Counted from the first letter of the stretch, positions 1 to 9,109 are shown. The stretch: 64,000 nt of DNA from an uncultured beta proteobacterium (GCA_902586195.1 CACIGF010000001.1:186001-250000); one strand, 5' to 3'. Numbers and translations are program-made. The notes: generated by a model not told the origin, from the letters alone.

Positions 1-809
1 TGTCCAAGAACTACACTTAATTCAACTGAAGCTTCCGAAACAGCTTTTTCAAGGTCTTCAGACCATTGTTTATCAGATAATTCATTTCCATCTCCAGTAG
101 CCACTCTATTTCTCAAGAGGTCACGGATTGGTTTTAATGTAGAGTAAGGATACACAAGATCAATTGCATTTTTTTTCTCGCCTTCTCCAACATCGAACCT
201 ACAAAGAACTACGAGATCATTTTCGTCTGCAATCTGCGCGAACTGCGGGTTAATCTCTGAACTCGCTATCTCAGTTTCAAGTTCTATCAGTGGAGCCCAT
301 GCCTCTTTTAAGGATTCGAAGAAAACTTCGATGATGAGCTTAATTATTCTATTTTCTGTTGGGGTAAACAGCCTTGTTGGAGGCAGAGTACCTGTCTGTT
401 GTGTGGATCCAAAGCCCCCAAAAAAGACATCAAGAGACTGGAATATTATGTCAGGATCAATCACCACTAGCGAGTGGCCCCTCAGTGGATTTAACCTGAT
501 CATATTTACGGCTAATGGAGCAGTTTTACCTTTCAGGTAGTCTCCGTATTTAATTATTTCGACTTTATTTGGGTTACATTTTGGGGTTGACCTCAGAACT
601 TCAACAAGACCTAACCTAAAAAGCCTAATAAATCGCTCATTGATCATTTCAACGGAACTTAAATTTACCCCGAGTGTTGAGTCTTCGCTTGCTAAGTCAT
701 GTTTTTTAACTTTAGTTCGAGTATTATATCCTGTGTCTACAGGTATAGTGCCGTCCGCAACTCCTTCAGACAATGCCTTTAATTCGTCTTCTGAAAGTAA
801 ATCTGACAT
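1..809 (-). CDS. fliM: FliM flagellar motor switch protein (partial)
   Basis: FliM is the C-ring switch protein that receives CheY-P and, with FliG and FliN, sets rotation direction. The reading frame starts at ATG 809 behind a GGAAAGG ribosome binding site and stays open to the window edge, giving about 269 residues; the C-terminal SpoA/FliN-like domain lies outside. The N-terminus (LSEDELKALSEG, residues 5-16) resembles the CheY-P-binding EIDAL segment. The middle part, including LRSTPKCNPNKVEIIKYGDYL-like and VVIDPDIIFQSLDVFFGGFG-like stretches, matches the FliM core. It is the last visible gene of fliK-fliL-fliM and begins 27 bases after fliL. The family call is secure; truncation is only due to the window edge. 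Confidence 0.93.
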   Translation of the reverse strand, partial: MSDLLSEDELKALSEGVADGTIPVDTGYNTRTKVKKHDLASEDSTLGVNLSSVEMINERFIRLFRLGLVEVLRSTPKCNPNKVEIIKYGDYLKGKTAPLAVNMIRLNPLRGHSLVVIDPDIIFQSLDVFFGGFGSTQQTGTLPPTRLFTPTENRIIKLIIEVFFESLKEAWAPLIELETEIASSEINPQFAQIADENDLVVLCRFDVGEGEKKNAIDLVYPYSTLKPIRDLLRNRVATGDGNELSDKQWSEDLEKAVSEASVELSVVLG

Positions 810-836
810 TCTTACCTTTCCTATTTCTTCGCGTTT

Positions 837-1481
837 CTATTGGACTACGAATTCTGTAAAATACACTTCATCAATCCCGCCGAAGTCTTCGTACCTTTCG
901 AGAAGCGCGTTCATAGTAATGCGAATTTTCTCAGCTAGTTCGACACGAAATTCGGGTTTTTTTAAGTCGTCTTCAGTATGTTGTCTCATTACATCTAACG
1001 AGGCAGATCTGAGGGCAAACTCGTGTTTTTCAACATTGATGATTACTTGTTCATCATATTGGGTCATTATAGCTACGGTCGCTGACATTACTTTTCTCGA
1101 ATTTGCTACATTAGAAACAAATGGTTTTGCAAGCTCGTAATATCTATGTTCAAATCTGGTTTGCTGGGATGCGTCTTTTACTACTTTCTCCGGAGGGGTT
1201 GGAGCTTTCTTCTCAAATTCTCCGGTCGGCAGACCTTGCTCATCTAATATTTCAACTGTCTCACCAGGTTGAGGTTCAGGAACAGTTGCTGCCTCTGCCT
1301 CTGCTTGTTCAATTACGTCTTGAGCGACATCCTCTGGATCTTCACTAAAGAATCCAACAGCGAATAAAGTAATTAACACTGTCGCTACGAGTGTAATAAG
1401 AGCCCCAACAACTATAAGCACAATCAACAAGATGGGACTTTTCTTCTTAGGTTGTTCTTCTGTCGTTTCTTCTTCAGCCAT
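837..1481 (-). CDS. fliL: FliL flagellar basal-body associated protein
   Basis: FliL is a single-pass inner-membrane protein that surrounds the stator and supports torque generation. The 214-residue product has a charged N-terminus, one transmembrane helix (about residues 17-44), a long acidic Pro/Glu-rich linker (about 48-105) and the periplasmic FliL domain, ending DEVYFTEFVVQ, close to the usual FliL ending (V..v.ft.fviQ). It lies between fliK and fliM in the expected order and is probably cotranscribed from the sigma-54 element upstream of fliK. The linker is longer than in many FliL proteins. Confidence 0.9.
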   Translation of the reverse strand: MAEEETTEEQPKKKSPILLIVLIVVGALITLVATVLITLFAVGFFSEDPEDVAQDVIEQAEAEAATVPEPQPGETVEILDEQGLPTGEFEKKAPTPPEKVVKDASQQTRFEHRYYELAKPFVSNVANSRKVMSATVAIMTQYDEQVIINVEKHEFALRSASLDVMRQHTEDDLKKPEFRVELAEKIRITMNALLERYEDFGGIDEVYFTEFVVQ

Positions 1482-1502
1482 TTTTTTTCCTTTAAATTTT
1501 AG

Positions 1503-3011
1503 CTAAACCAATACATTTAATTCGTGTGCAGAGATGATAAAATGTTCTGAACTGATTTTAGGTCCAGAGAGTAGTGTATCTCTCGTACTATTCTGCTCAA
1601 CAATTTCATAATTTTTTCTATTTGTCGGTTTTTCGTCTTTTCCATCTTGTTTTTTATGATTAATATCTAGGTTAGCAACGTCTATGCCAGATTTTTCTAG
1701 GGAATCTCTGAGTCTGGGTAGCCCATCTTGCAAAAGTTCACGCGTTAATAACTGATTGACATTAAAAGAAGCTTCCAGTTGTTTTCCTTTTAGTGTAAGT
1801 TCAATCTCAATACTACCGAGTGTTTTCGGTTTTAGAGAAAGGTTTATTTTCCATTCTCCTCTCTTAATTTGTTGAATAATCCGTTTTGCGACATTTTCTG
1901 CCAACTTTTCGGATAGTTTCAAGTACTGTTCGTAGCGTTTGAGGTCAACAGAATCCGATCCATTGTCCTTGCTACTGTTTTGGTTTTGGGAGCTTAGATC
2001 ATTACTTAAGTGTGTCGCAGATATTCCTTCAGAGGAGAGACTCGAATTAACATTATTGTTTGTAGTGTCAACTTGGCTCGGGGTATTTACATGGTAATTC
2101 GTAGCGACTTTCACTGACCGTATTAAAATACGCATATCATTTTCTAGGTCAACATCATGCTCTCTGTCTTTACTTTCTTCCTTAGTTATTTTCGAACCAA
2201 AGTTTTTCACTAGTTTTTCTCGTAATTTTTCAAAATCTAATTCATCTTGTCCCTCTGATTCCAAATGTTTCTCTTTTTCAAATGCAAACCACTTTTCGCT
2301 ACTCTTCTCTTTTAAAGGCAATTCAGTTCGTAGAGATAACTTGGGACTATTCTCTAAGATGTTTCGTTTAAGATAACCGGTTTTGATTTCTGATTTTTCT
2401 GACGATTCATCAGTTTGAAATTGGCCCTTTATTTTAGTCAAGGGAGTCGGTTGAATGTGAGATTTTTCCTGTCGATCGACTGCATTAGAAATAGCTATAT
2501 TTCTTATCGAAGCTAAAAGCTGCATCTTTGAGAAATTTTTACTCTTGCTGTTATTTTTGAAGAGTAATTCAATTGCCTTTTGATTAAGCCCCATTTTTTT
2601 TGCATATGACAAAATCTGTGCTTCATTTATTTTTTGGTTGTTATCCGTAATAATCTGCGTGTTTAAGCCAATATCCATCGTGTCTAAATCAATTTTACTC
2701 CCTAACTCCATAATAGGAAGAACCTCAAACTCCTCTGATAGTTGTTCATCAGGGTTAGAAACATTTGCATTCGAGGTTTCTCTTAAATTCATAAAATCTT
2801 CCAGATTTTTTATTTCATCAACTTTGGTAAACTCAGGGTTGCCAGACTCGGCAATTAATTTCCCTTTATGCATTAAAAGTTTTAACTGGTGTAATATTTG
2901 CTCGAAGTTCTTTTTGTTATTAAAATCTCCTTTTTTAACTTTAAAATCGTCTAATTTATCTTTATTTTCACTAATTACATTAGAGTTGATTATCTTTATT
3001 TCATTTGTCAT
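1503..3011 (-). CDS. fliK: FliK flagellar hook-length control protein
   Basis: FliK is the exported molecular ruler that fixes hook length and switches export specificity through FlhB. The product is 502 residues: a long, poorly conserved, Ser/Asn/Lys-rich N-terminal ruler and a C-terminal Flg_hook domain (about residues 365-455) with the diagnostic pattern LSLKPKTLGSIEIELTLKGKQL and GLPRLRDSLEKSGIDV. I prefer ATG 3011; an in-frame TTG two codons earlier (3017) is possible. A sigma-54 -24/-12 element ends about 40 bases upstream. It is first in fliK-fliL-fliM and divergent from flhA. The low conservation of the N-terminal part is normal for FliK. Confidence 0.88.
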   Translation of the reverse strand: MTNEIKIINSNVISENKDKLDDFKVKKGDFNNKKNFEQILHQLKLLMHKGKLIAESGNPEFTKVDEIKNLEDFMNLRETSNANVSNPDEQLSEEFEVLPIMELGSKIDLDTMDIGLNTQIITDNNQKINEAQILSYAKKMGLNQKAIELLFKNNSKSKNFSKMQLLASIRNIAISNAVDRQEKSHIQPTPLTKIKGQFQTDESSEKSEIKTGYLKRNILENSPKLSLRTELPLKEKSSEKWFAFEKEKHLESEGQDELDFEKLREKLVKNFGSKITKEESKDREHDVDLENDMRILIRSVKVATNYHVNTPSQVDTTNNNVNSSLSSEGISATHLSNDLSSQNQNSSKDNGSDSVDLKRYEQYLKLSEKLAENVAKRIIQQIKRGEWKINLSLKPKTLGSIEIELTLKGKQLEASFNVNQLLTRELLQDGLPRLRDSLEKSGIDVANLDINHKKQDGKDEKPTNRKNYEIVEQNSTRDTLLSGPKISSEHFIISAHELNVLV

Positions 3012-3050
3012 GATCAATTTCCAGAAAAGATTTTATGTTTCTATATTTTT

Positions 3051-3067
3051 AGCAAGCATTAGGCCAT
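3051..3067 (-). promoter_or_regulatory. Sigma-54 promoter for fliK-fliL-fliM
   Basis: Read on the minus strand, TGGCCTAATGCTTGCT has GG at 3065-3064, ten bases, then GC at 3053-3052, which fits the RpoN -24/-12 consensus TGGCAC-N5-TTGC. It lies about 40 bases before the fliK start, so transcription would begin near 3040. It is an inverted copy of the element at 3103-3119. Activation would need an enhancer-binding protein such as FleQ/FlrC, which is not visible here. Confidence 0.72.
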
Positions 3068-3102
3068 AAAGCTAAGTTCAATAAAAAGTTTTTGTAAACA
3101 TC

Positions 3103-3119
3103 ATGGCCTAATTGTTGCT
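3103..3119 (+). promoter_or_regulatory. Sigma-54 promoter for flhA operon
   Basis: TGGCCTAATTGTTGCT has GG at 3105-3106, exactly ten bases, then GC at 3117-3118, matching the RpoN consensus with TGGC and TTGCT both present. It sits about 70 bases upstream of the flhA ATG. With the element at 3051-3067 it forms a perfect 10-base inverted repeat (ATTAGGCCAT / ATGGCCTAAT). It probably drives flhA-flhF-flhG-fliA. Confidence 0.75.
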
Positions 3120-3187
3120 TTAGTAAAGGTAAGATTAAAACAGATTATTTGATATCTTTTAAATAATTGATATATATAGACATTTTT

Positions 3188-5305
3188 ATGGCAACTACGA
3201 CAGTTAATAACTACATAGAGAACGTAAGAACATATTTCTCAAATTTTAAGTTTTCTAGTTTGGGAATACCAGGTCTTGTTCTGCTGATTTTGGCAATGTT
3301 AGTTATCCCTTTACCTCCAATATTATTGGACATTTTATTTACATTTAATATTCTGGTTGGGCTCGTGGTGATAATGATTGCAATAGGAACCAAACGACCT
3401 CTGGATTTCTCCTCGTTTCCTGCAGTGCTTTTGTTAGCCACAATGTTGCGTTTAGCTTTGAATGTTGCCTCCACCAGAGTCGTTCTGGTCAATGGGCACA
3501 CGGGAACAGGTGCTGCTGGTCAAGTAATTGAATCTTTTGGAGAGTTTGTTGTCGGAGGAAATTACGTAGTCGGGGCGATAGTCTTTGGTATTTTGATACT
3601 GATCAATTTTCTGGTTATTACTAAAGGCGCTGGTCGTGTATCTGAGGTGACTGCAAGGTTTACACTAGACGCAATGCCCGGAAAGCAGATGGCTATAGAT
3701 GCAGATTTAAACTCTGGCAACATCGACAATGATGAGGCAAAAAAGCGGCGTGAAGAACTATCTCAGGAATCCGATTTCTTTGGCTCAATGGATGGTGCCT
3801 CAAAGTTCGTACGCGGTGATGCAATTGCGGGCTTACTCATACTCTTAATTAATTTGTTAGGGGGGTTGATAATAGGGCTTGCCCAGCATGATTTATCGTT
3901 TTCTGAAGCTGGCAGGTTATATTCTCTGTTAACTATAGGGGATGGTTTGGTTGCTCAGATTCCTGCTTTGTTCCTATCGCTCGCGACAGCGATAGTTGTT
4001 ACTAGAGTTACAACTTCTGAGTCTATGACTGAGCAAACAAAAAATCAACTCTCTAATCCATCAGCCCTATTTATTGCTGCTAGCATTTTAATAGCACTGG
4101 GTGCGATTCCTGGGATGCCAACTCAAATTTTTATGACAATGGGGATTTTATCGGCAGGGCTCGGATTTTTCTTGTTGCAAAAAAATGTTGAAGAGGCAAA
4201 AGACGAATCCTCGGAAAAATCGGATTCGGATGATGAGCCAAAGGAACTGGATTGGGACGACGTTGATCAAGTAGACCTAATAGGTCTTGAAATCGGGTAC
4301 GGTCTTATCCCATTGGTAAACCCAGAAAGTGGCGGTCAACTTATGGCGCGGGTTAAAGGTATTAGAAAAAAACTTTCAGCTGAATTAGGTTTTCTTGTGC
4401 AACCTGTAAGGATTAGAGATGCTTTAAATCTTGAGCCTGACCATTACCATATTGTACTAAATGGAGTTACTCGAGCTAGAGGAGAGGTGCGTGTTGGTAA
4501 AGACTTGGCTATTAGCCCCGGGAAAGTATATGGGGAGCTTGAAGGGGAAAAAACCTCTGATCCGGCCTTTGGTTTAGAGGCCGTTTGGATAGAGTCATCA
4601 CAAGCCGATAATGCTCGAACATTAGGCTATACAGTTGTGGACTCGAGTACAACTATAGCGACGCACCTAAATAAGGTCTTACGAGAGAATGCTTCAGAGT
4701 TGCTCGGTAGGGATGAGACCCAACAACTTTTAGATAAACTGGCAAAAAAGACTCCGAAACTAGTTGAAGATCTAGTTCCTGGAAAGATTCCACTGGGTAC
4801 GGTTACTAAGGTTTTACAAAATCTTCTAAACGAATCAGTGGTAATAAAAGATATGAGAACGATTATCGAGACGTTATCAGATGAATGTGGCAAGACCCAA
4901 GATCCTGAAATTTTAACTTCTTTGGTTCGTCCAAAATTGGGCAGAATGATAATACAAAATATAGTCGATGCAGATTCAACCCTGGAGGTTATGACATTAG
5001 ATCCGGAACTGGAGCAGATATTACATAATGTTATTCAACAAAATCAGGGCAATCAGGAGATTATTTTAGAGCCTGGTTTGTCGGAGGCTCTATTTAAAGC
5101 CATTAAAGACAATACGCAAGAAATAGAAGAAATGGGCCAACCTGCTGTTTTGGTGGTTTCACCGGGGGTTAGGCCATGGCTTTCAAAAACACTCAAGCAC
5201 CGGACGCCTGACCTTACCGTACTTTCATATGTAGAGATACCTGAGGATCAGGCTGTAAAAGTAATAAAAACTGTTGCAATCAATCTAAAGGGTGAGACCA
5301 AATAA
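3188..5305 (+). CDS. flhA: FlhA flagellar type III export gate protein
   Basis: FlhA is the large membrane component of the flagellar type III secretion gate; its cytosolic ring docks chaperone-substrate complexes. The product is about 705 residues, normal for the family. The N-terminal half has about eight transmembrane helices and the FHIPEP signature (FPAVLLLATMLRLALNVASTRVVL-like) with the conserved cytoplasmic loop (FTLDAMPGKQMAIDADLN). The C-terminal half is the soluble domain, ending PEDQAVKVIKTV. I chose ATG 3188; the longer frame would need TTG 3167, and neither has a clear Shine-Dalgarno. It is first in flhA-flhF-flhG-fliA behind a sigma-54 promoter. Confidence 0.95.
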   Translation: MATTTVNNYIENVRTYFSNFKFSSLGIPGLVLLILAMLVIPLPPILLDILFTFNILVGLVVIMIAIGTKRPLDFSSFPAVLLLATMLRLALNVASTRVVLVNGHTGTGAAGQVIESFGEFVVGGNYVVGAIVFGILILINFLVITKGAGRVSEVTARFTLDAMPGKQMAIDADLNSGNIDNDEAKKRREELSQESDFFGSMDGASKFVRGDAIAGLLILLINLLGGLIIGLAQHDLSFSEAGRLYSLLTIGDGLVAQIPALFLSLATAIVVTRVTTSESMTEQTKNQLSNPSALFIAASILIALGAIPGMPTQIFMTMGILSAGLGFFLLQKNVEEAKDESSEKSDSDDEPKELDWDDVDQVDLIGLEIGYGLIPLVNPESGGQLMARVKGIRKKLSAELGFLVQPVRIRDALNLEPDHYHIVLNGVTRARGEVRVGKDLAISPGKVYGELEGEKTSDPAFGLEAVWIESSQADNARTLGYTVVDSSTTIATHLNKVLRENASELLGRDETQQLLDKLAKKTPKLVEDLVPGKIPLGTVTKVLQNLLNESVVIKDMRTIIETLSDECGKTQDPEILTSLVRPKLGRMIIQNIVDADSTLEVMTLDPELEQILHNVIQQNQGNQEIILEPGLSEALFKAIKDNTQEIEEMGQPAVLVVSPGVRPWLSKTLKHRTPDLTVLSYVEIPEDQAVKVIKTVAINLKGETK

Positions 5306-5322
5306 TTTTAGAGGAATGACAT

Positions 5323-6825
5323 ATGGAACTGAAAAGAATATTAGCTAACGATCTAAGAGCTGCGACAGAAAAAGCAATTAGAATCTATGGTCCGAATACT
5401 CTAGTTGTATCCAGTGAGCGAATAAGTGGCGGAGTTGAGGTGATTGTTGCAACCGATTTTTCCCAGAGTGCTGATTTGGCTAACCCAACTGTTAGTTCTG
5501 CAGCTCAACAAAATACACGACCTTCGTCAGATAAATCTCTTGCAGATGAACTAGCTAAAGATTCTTTTGATGAGATACTCTATGGTTCGATTGGGAAAAC
5601 AAGGCATGGTAATTCAAAAGTAGAGAAAGGTATACAAGTCCCCGGTGTTTCTCAATACGTAAAGAAAAGTGAATTTAGTGACTTAAATAAACCTGAAGCT
5701 TGTAATGATGGAATAAAAGCTGGTAGGGAGCCAACCTTAGGTCGGAAAACTTTTCAAGATTCAAAAACATCGTCTAAAGAGAGCAATTTGGAGAGCTTTA
5801 ATGAATGGGAGATGGAGGAATCGTCAAGGGAAGTAATAAAAAATGACATGCCACTAGTAGAAAAGAAGCAATTTAGTCCCGAGGAACTAAGAGCTAAAGA
5901 ACTTGTGGACATAGTTTTGCAGGAGATGGCGGAGATGAAAAAAGAATTTAAGCTTGCAAAAAAAATGCTTCATAACGAACAGAATAGTTTCACGGAAGAA
6001 ATAAGCGATTTTATTGAAATTGTGAAGTCAGAGAACCTGCCTGTCAGTCTTCAGACATTATTGTTAGATGACATTTCTAAATTTGGAAGTATGAGAAAGG
6101 CGTTTGAAAATATTTTTAGTCAGCTAATTGAATCAACTAAGCATGTGAAAATTTTTGATGTAAGTGAATTAAAAGGGACAAATATTTTTGTTGGACCCTC
6201 TGGATCGGGAAAGACCTCTATGATCATGAAAACCATTCATAATTTATTACAAGAAAATTTGTTGCCTGATGATATTGCAATTATCAGCTACAAACAGAAT
6301 ACAGTCGGTTCATGGACTCAACTTCAATTATTTGGGTCAAGTTTGGGAATAGATGTTTTCAAGGTCAAAAGCCAAGAGACTTTGCAGACCTTAAATGCAG
6401 AATTATCAGATAAAAAGTTGGTTTTTATAGACATGTCTAGTGCTAAACTAAAGAATGACTTGGACGATCTTATGACTATTGTTCCTGCCTCTTTAGTGCA
6501 CGCAGTAATACCGACAGATGCCTCAGTTGCGCTTGCGAAAAGATGGTTTGACGACCTAGAAATTAAGTGGGATAGTATTTTCCTCTCGAAGTACGACGAG
6601 GCAATATCTCCATGGGGGTTACTGCAAGCATCGCTGAATTCAAAAATACAGATTTCATCGTTGGTCTCATCTGGTTCAAATGTAGAAGACTATGAAGTAT
6701 TCAAAATAGAGAACCTCGTTGAGAAATGCACTGGAAAAATCAAGGAACGAGTTAAATCTAGTTCAAATTATGTCGGCCCGGTCAAACTCGATCGGGAAAA
6801 TCATATAAGAACAAAAGGTTATTGA
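5323..6825 (+). CDS. flhF: FlhF-like flagellar placement protein with degenerate GTPase
   Basis: FlhF is an SRP-type GTPase that sets the site and number of polar flagella, usually with FlhG. The 500-residue protein has the FlhF start (MELKRILANDLRAATEKAIRIYGPNTLVVSSER), a long variable B domain (about 75-190) and an NG domain. Walker A is present (GPSGSGKT, 291-298). The other motifs are altered: the DTxRxGAxEQL region reads SYKQNTVGSWTQLQ, the G3 DTAG motif is DMSS (370-373), and G4 TKLDE is SKYDE (422-426). ATG 5323 follows AGAGGA. Position between flhA and flhG supports identity; GTP hydrolysis is doubtful. Confidence 0.88.
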   Translation: MELKRILANDLRAATEKAIRIYGPNTLVVSSERISGGVEVIVATDFSQSADLANPTVSSAAQQNTRPSSDKSLADELAKDSFDEILYGSIGKTRHGNSKVEKGIQVPGVSQYVKKSEFSDLNKPEACNDGIKAGREPTLGRKTFQDSKTSSKESNLESFNEWEMEESSREVIKNDMPLVEKKQFSPEELRAKELVDIVLQEMAEMKKEFKLAKKMLHNEQNSFTEEISDFIEIVKSENLPVSLQTLLLDDISKFGSMRKAFENIFSQLIESTKHVKIFDVSELKGTNIFVGPSGSGKTSMIMKTIHNLLQENLLPDDIAIISYKQNTVGSWTQLQLFGSSLGIDVFKVKSQETLQTLNAELSDKKLVFIDMSSAKLKNDLDDLMTIVPASLVHAVIPTDASVALAKRWFDDLEIKWDSIFLSKYDEAISPWGLLQASLNSKIQISSLVSSGSNVEDYEVFKIENLVEKCTGKIKERVKSSSNYVGPVKLDRENHIRTKGY

Positions 6826-6826
6826 A

Positions 6827-7636
6827 ATGGTAAGACAGCCCGAAGTTATTGGTATAGCGAGTGGCAAGGGAGGAGTCGGTAAGACTAGTCTTTCTGTGAA
6901 TATAGCAAGGCAAATGGCTGAAAATGGAAAAAAGGTTTTTTTATTTGACGGAGACATGGGCTTAGCAAACGCACAGATTGCTCTTGGAGTTAAGGCCAAG
7001 GAAAATATTAGCCATGTGATTTTGGGAGAGAAAAATATTAACGAAATTGTAATCCAAGTGTCTCAAGGGTTTTCGTTAATTCCCGGGGCTTCTGGGGTAC
7101 AGCAAATGGCGGCACTCAATAATATTGAGATGGCTGGAATAGTAAGTATATTTAGTGAGATAAAAGCAGAGATTGATTTTTTTATTATCGATTTAGCTGC
7201 TGGTATTTCTCCCACAGTCTTGACTCTACTAGACGCGTGTCACAAAAGAGTGATAGTCGTGGCTGATGAACCTTCCTCAATTGCCGATGCCTATGGCCTC
7301 ATCAAAGTGGTTTGCCAACGAAGCAAAAGAGATGACATTTTTATGGTTGAAAATAGATTTAGAGGACAATCTAGTGAAAAGGATGCTTCAAATCTTTTTA
7401 AACTCATAAATCAAGTTTGTATCAAGTTTCTTGATAGATCTATAAAAAACCTTGGAACAGTCTCTGAAGATGAGTTTTTTTCAATGGCTCTCAAGGACAA
7501 TAAGGCTTTATTAGATTATGCTCCCACAAGTATTGGGTTAAAGGATATAGATGGTATAGTTCAGGAAATTTTCGCGCTCGATCCTGTTCAGGATATGAAT
7601 GGTGGTCTAGAGTTTTTTATAGATAGAAAACAGTAA
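6827..7636 (+). CDS. flhG: FlhG/FleN MinD-like flagellar number ATPase
   Basis: FlhG is a MinD/ParA-type ATPase that limits flagellar number and acts on FlhF and, in polar flagellates, on the master regulator. The 269-residue product has the deviant Walker A KGGVGKT (residues 14-20), the following FLFDGDMGLANAQ motif (Asp41) and Walker B-like FFIIDLAAGIS, all intact. Start ATG 6827 follows the flhF stop by one base, so translation is probably coupled. Unlike its partner FlhF, it shows no loss of nucleotide-binding residues. The C-terminal membrane-targeting helix typical of MinD is not obvious. Confidence 0.92.
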   Translation: MVRQPEVIGIASGKGGVGKTSLSVNIARQMAENGKKVFLFDGDMGLANAQIALGVKAKENISHVILGEKNINEIVIQVSQGFSLIPGASGVQQMAALNNIEMAGIVSIFSEIKAEIDFFIIDLAAGISPTVLTLLDACHKRVIVVADEPSSIADAYGLIKVVCQRSKRDDIFMVENRFRGQSSEKDASNLFKLINQVCIKFLDRSIKNLGTVSEDEFFSMALKDNKALLDYAPTSIGLKDIDGIVQEIFALDPVQDMNGGLEFFIDRKQ

Positions 7637-7657
7637 GGTTAGCATTGAGGAAAGTAA

Positions 7658-8380
7658 ATGAATAACGTTATTCAAAACCCTTATAAAGATGATACGCAGA
7701 GTCGAGAATCTCTTATTACTAATCACATGGATCTTGTCAAGAGAGTGGCGTTACATTTAAAAGCGAGATTGAGTCCATTTATGGATCTTAATGAATTGAT
7801 TCAGGTTGGAATGATTGGGTTAATTGAGGCTGCAAAGTCGTTTGATCCCACAAAAGGTATTGAATTTGAACACTTTGCCCACAGAAGAGTAAAGGGCTCG
7901 ATAATCGATGAGGTTCGCAAGTTGTCTTATCTACCTCGGTCGGCTGTGGCTATAAACAAACAACATAACGAAAGTGCGAGAGCCCTGTCAGCATCTCTCG
8001 GGAGAGCCCCCTCGCAAGCAGAGCTAGCGGCTGCTATGGGCAAGGAAATAGAGAGTTTTCATAAAGAAAGGGGTCAGGCTGCTAGGTTTGAGACCATTCA
8101 CCTCGAGGATCTGTCAGAACATGTTCTGAATATTCCAGATGAAAAGGCAAAGCAACCCGATACAATTGCAGAGGATTCTGAATTTATGGAGGCCGTCGTA
8201 AATGCTATTGATGAGCTTCCGAATAGAGACAAACTTGTCATGTCGCTGTATTACCAAGAAGAACTTAATCTTAAGGAGATAGGGGAGATACTTGGGGTCA
8301 GTGAATCGAGAGTAAGTCAAATTTTAAGCCAAAATGTTAAAAAACTAAGGGGCATACTGTTTGAGGAAGAAACAGATTAG
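7658..8380 (+). CDS. fliA: FliA sigma-28 flagellar RNA polymerase sigma factor
   Basis: FliA directs RNA polymerase to late flagellar and chemotaxis promoters. The product is 240 residues, the usual length, with sigma region 2 (DLVKRVALHLKARLSPFMDLNELIQVGMIGLIEAAKSFDP and FEHFAHRRVKGSIIDEVRK), region 3 and region 4 (LPNRDKLVMSLYYQEELNLKEIGEILGVSESRVSQI). It follows flhG with a GAGGAAAG ribosome binding site, in the standard flhF-flhG-fliA order. FliA-like promoters seen at 9110-9136 and 10133-10159 are likely targets. The anti-sigma factor FlgM is not in this window. Confidence 0.96.
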   Translation: MNNVIQNPYKDDTQSRESLITNHMDLVKRVALHLKARLSPFMDLNELIQVGMIGLIEAAKSFDPTKGIEFEHFAHRRVKGSIIDEVRKLSYLPRSAVAINKQHNESARALSASLGRAPSQAELAAAMGKEIESFHKERGQAARFETIHLEDLSEHVLNIPDEKAKQPDTIAEDSEFMEAVVNAIDELPNRDKLVMSLYYQEELNLKEIGEILGVSESRVSQILSQNVKKLRGILFEEETD

Positions 8381-8515
8381 TTATTTCTAATATGTTAAAA
8401 TTATCGGGGTGGTAAAGAAGTATCCAATTTATAACAAAATAGTTGGTTTGTTTAGGGATTATAGTTTTGGTTGGCAACAAAATTATTATTATTGGTAGAA
8501 GCGACGGAGGCTAAT

Positions 8516-9040
8516 TTGTTCGGAAAGGGTAGGAAGGTCCAGCAGGAAATGGATCAGGCAAAAGCAGATTTTGAAAAAGCCATGGATTCTAAAGAGGATT
8601 CAAAGCAGGGTAAAGCGTTTAGGGCAAAGATTGGGCTCAGAATTCGTTCCTCCATTGACAAGATTTTTATAGATGGGGCAGAAAAGTTTGCAAAATTCGC
8701 GGAGTTGAGATTGGCTGCGACAGCGACGGGCGAAGAAATACCTGAGCCACCGAAGTCAAATGCCTTTGTAAAAATCAAAAGCGTGAATGGGGAAATTTTC
8801 TCTTATTTTCCTGAGGACAAAGCTGAGGTTATTTTTCAACTCGGGGGTAAGTATCAAAATGTAGAGATTGATGCTAAGACTGCTATTAGAAGAGCGCAAA
8901 TCATAGCGAATCAGTATGCATATGAGCTTGATTTAGAAAATTCTTTGGTTGTGCTGCAGTTTTTAAGAGAGGAGCTTGAGGAATCTGGAGACCCCTTCAC
9001 GGATTCCGACTTGAACGAAGATGCTGAAGACATTTCCTAA
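8516..9040 (+). CDS. Uncharacterised protein downstream of fliA
   Basis: I do not recognise this 174-residue protein. It begins MFGKGRKVQQEMDQAKADFEKAM, has a charged helical N-terminal part, a central segment (AFVKIKSVNGEIFSYFPEDKAEVIFQLGGKY) that looks like a small beta domain, a helical C-terminal part and an acidic tail. There is no signal peptide or transmembrane helix. I place the start at TTG 8516 because GGAGG lies five bases before it; an in-frame TTG at 8471 would add 15 residues but has no such site. The flanking genes are flagellar, so a motility role is possible but not shown. Confidence 0.7.
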   Translation: MFGKGRKVQQEMDQAKADFEKAMDSKEDSKQGKAFRAKIGLRIRSSIDKIFIDGAEKFAKFAELRLAATATGEEIPEPPKSNAFVKIKSVNGEIFSYFPEDKAEVIFQLGGKYQNVEIDAKTAIRRAQIIANQYAYELDLENSLVVLQFLREELEESGDPFTDSDLNEDAEDIS

Positions 9041-9109
9041 GAAAAATCTTAATTCTGAACTCTTCAGCTATTTTGTAATTTGTCCTGTGCATTTTGAAAT
9101 TCAGTATAC

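Noticed and set aside
640-1140. 166-codon open frame opposite fliL and fliM
   Set aside because: A shadow frame antisense to two certain genes, no ribosome binding site or family features.
8420-8450. TAAAGAAG as a possible FliA -35 before the 8516 gene
   Set aside because: At fifteen bases downstream the sequence is TAACAAAA, with no CGA core.
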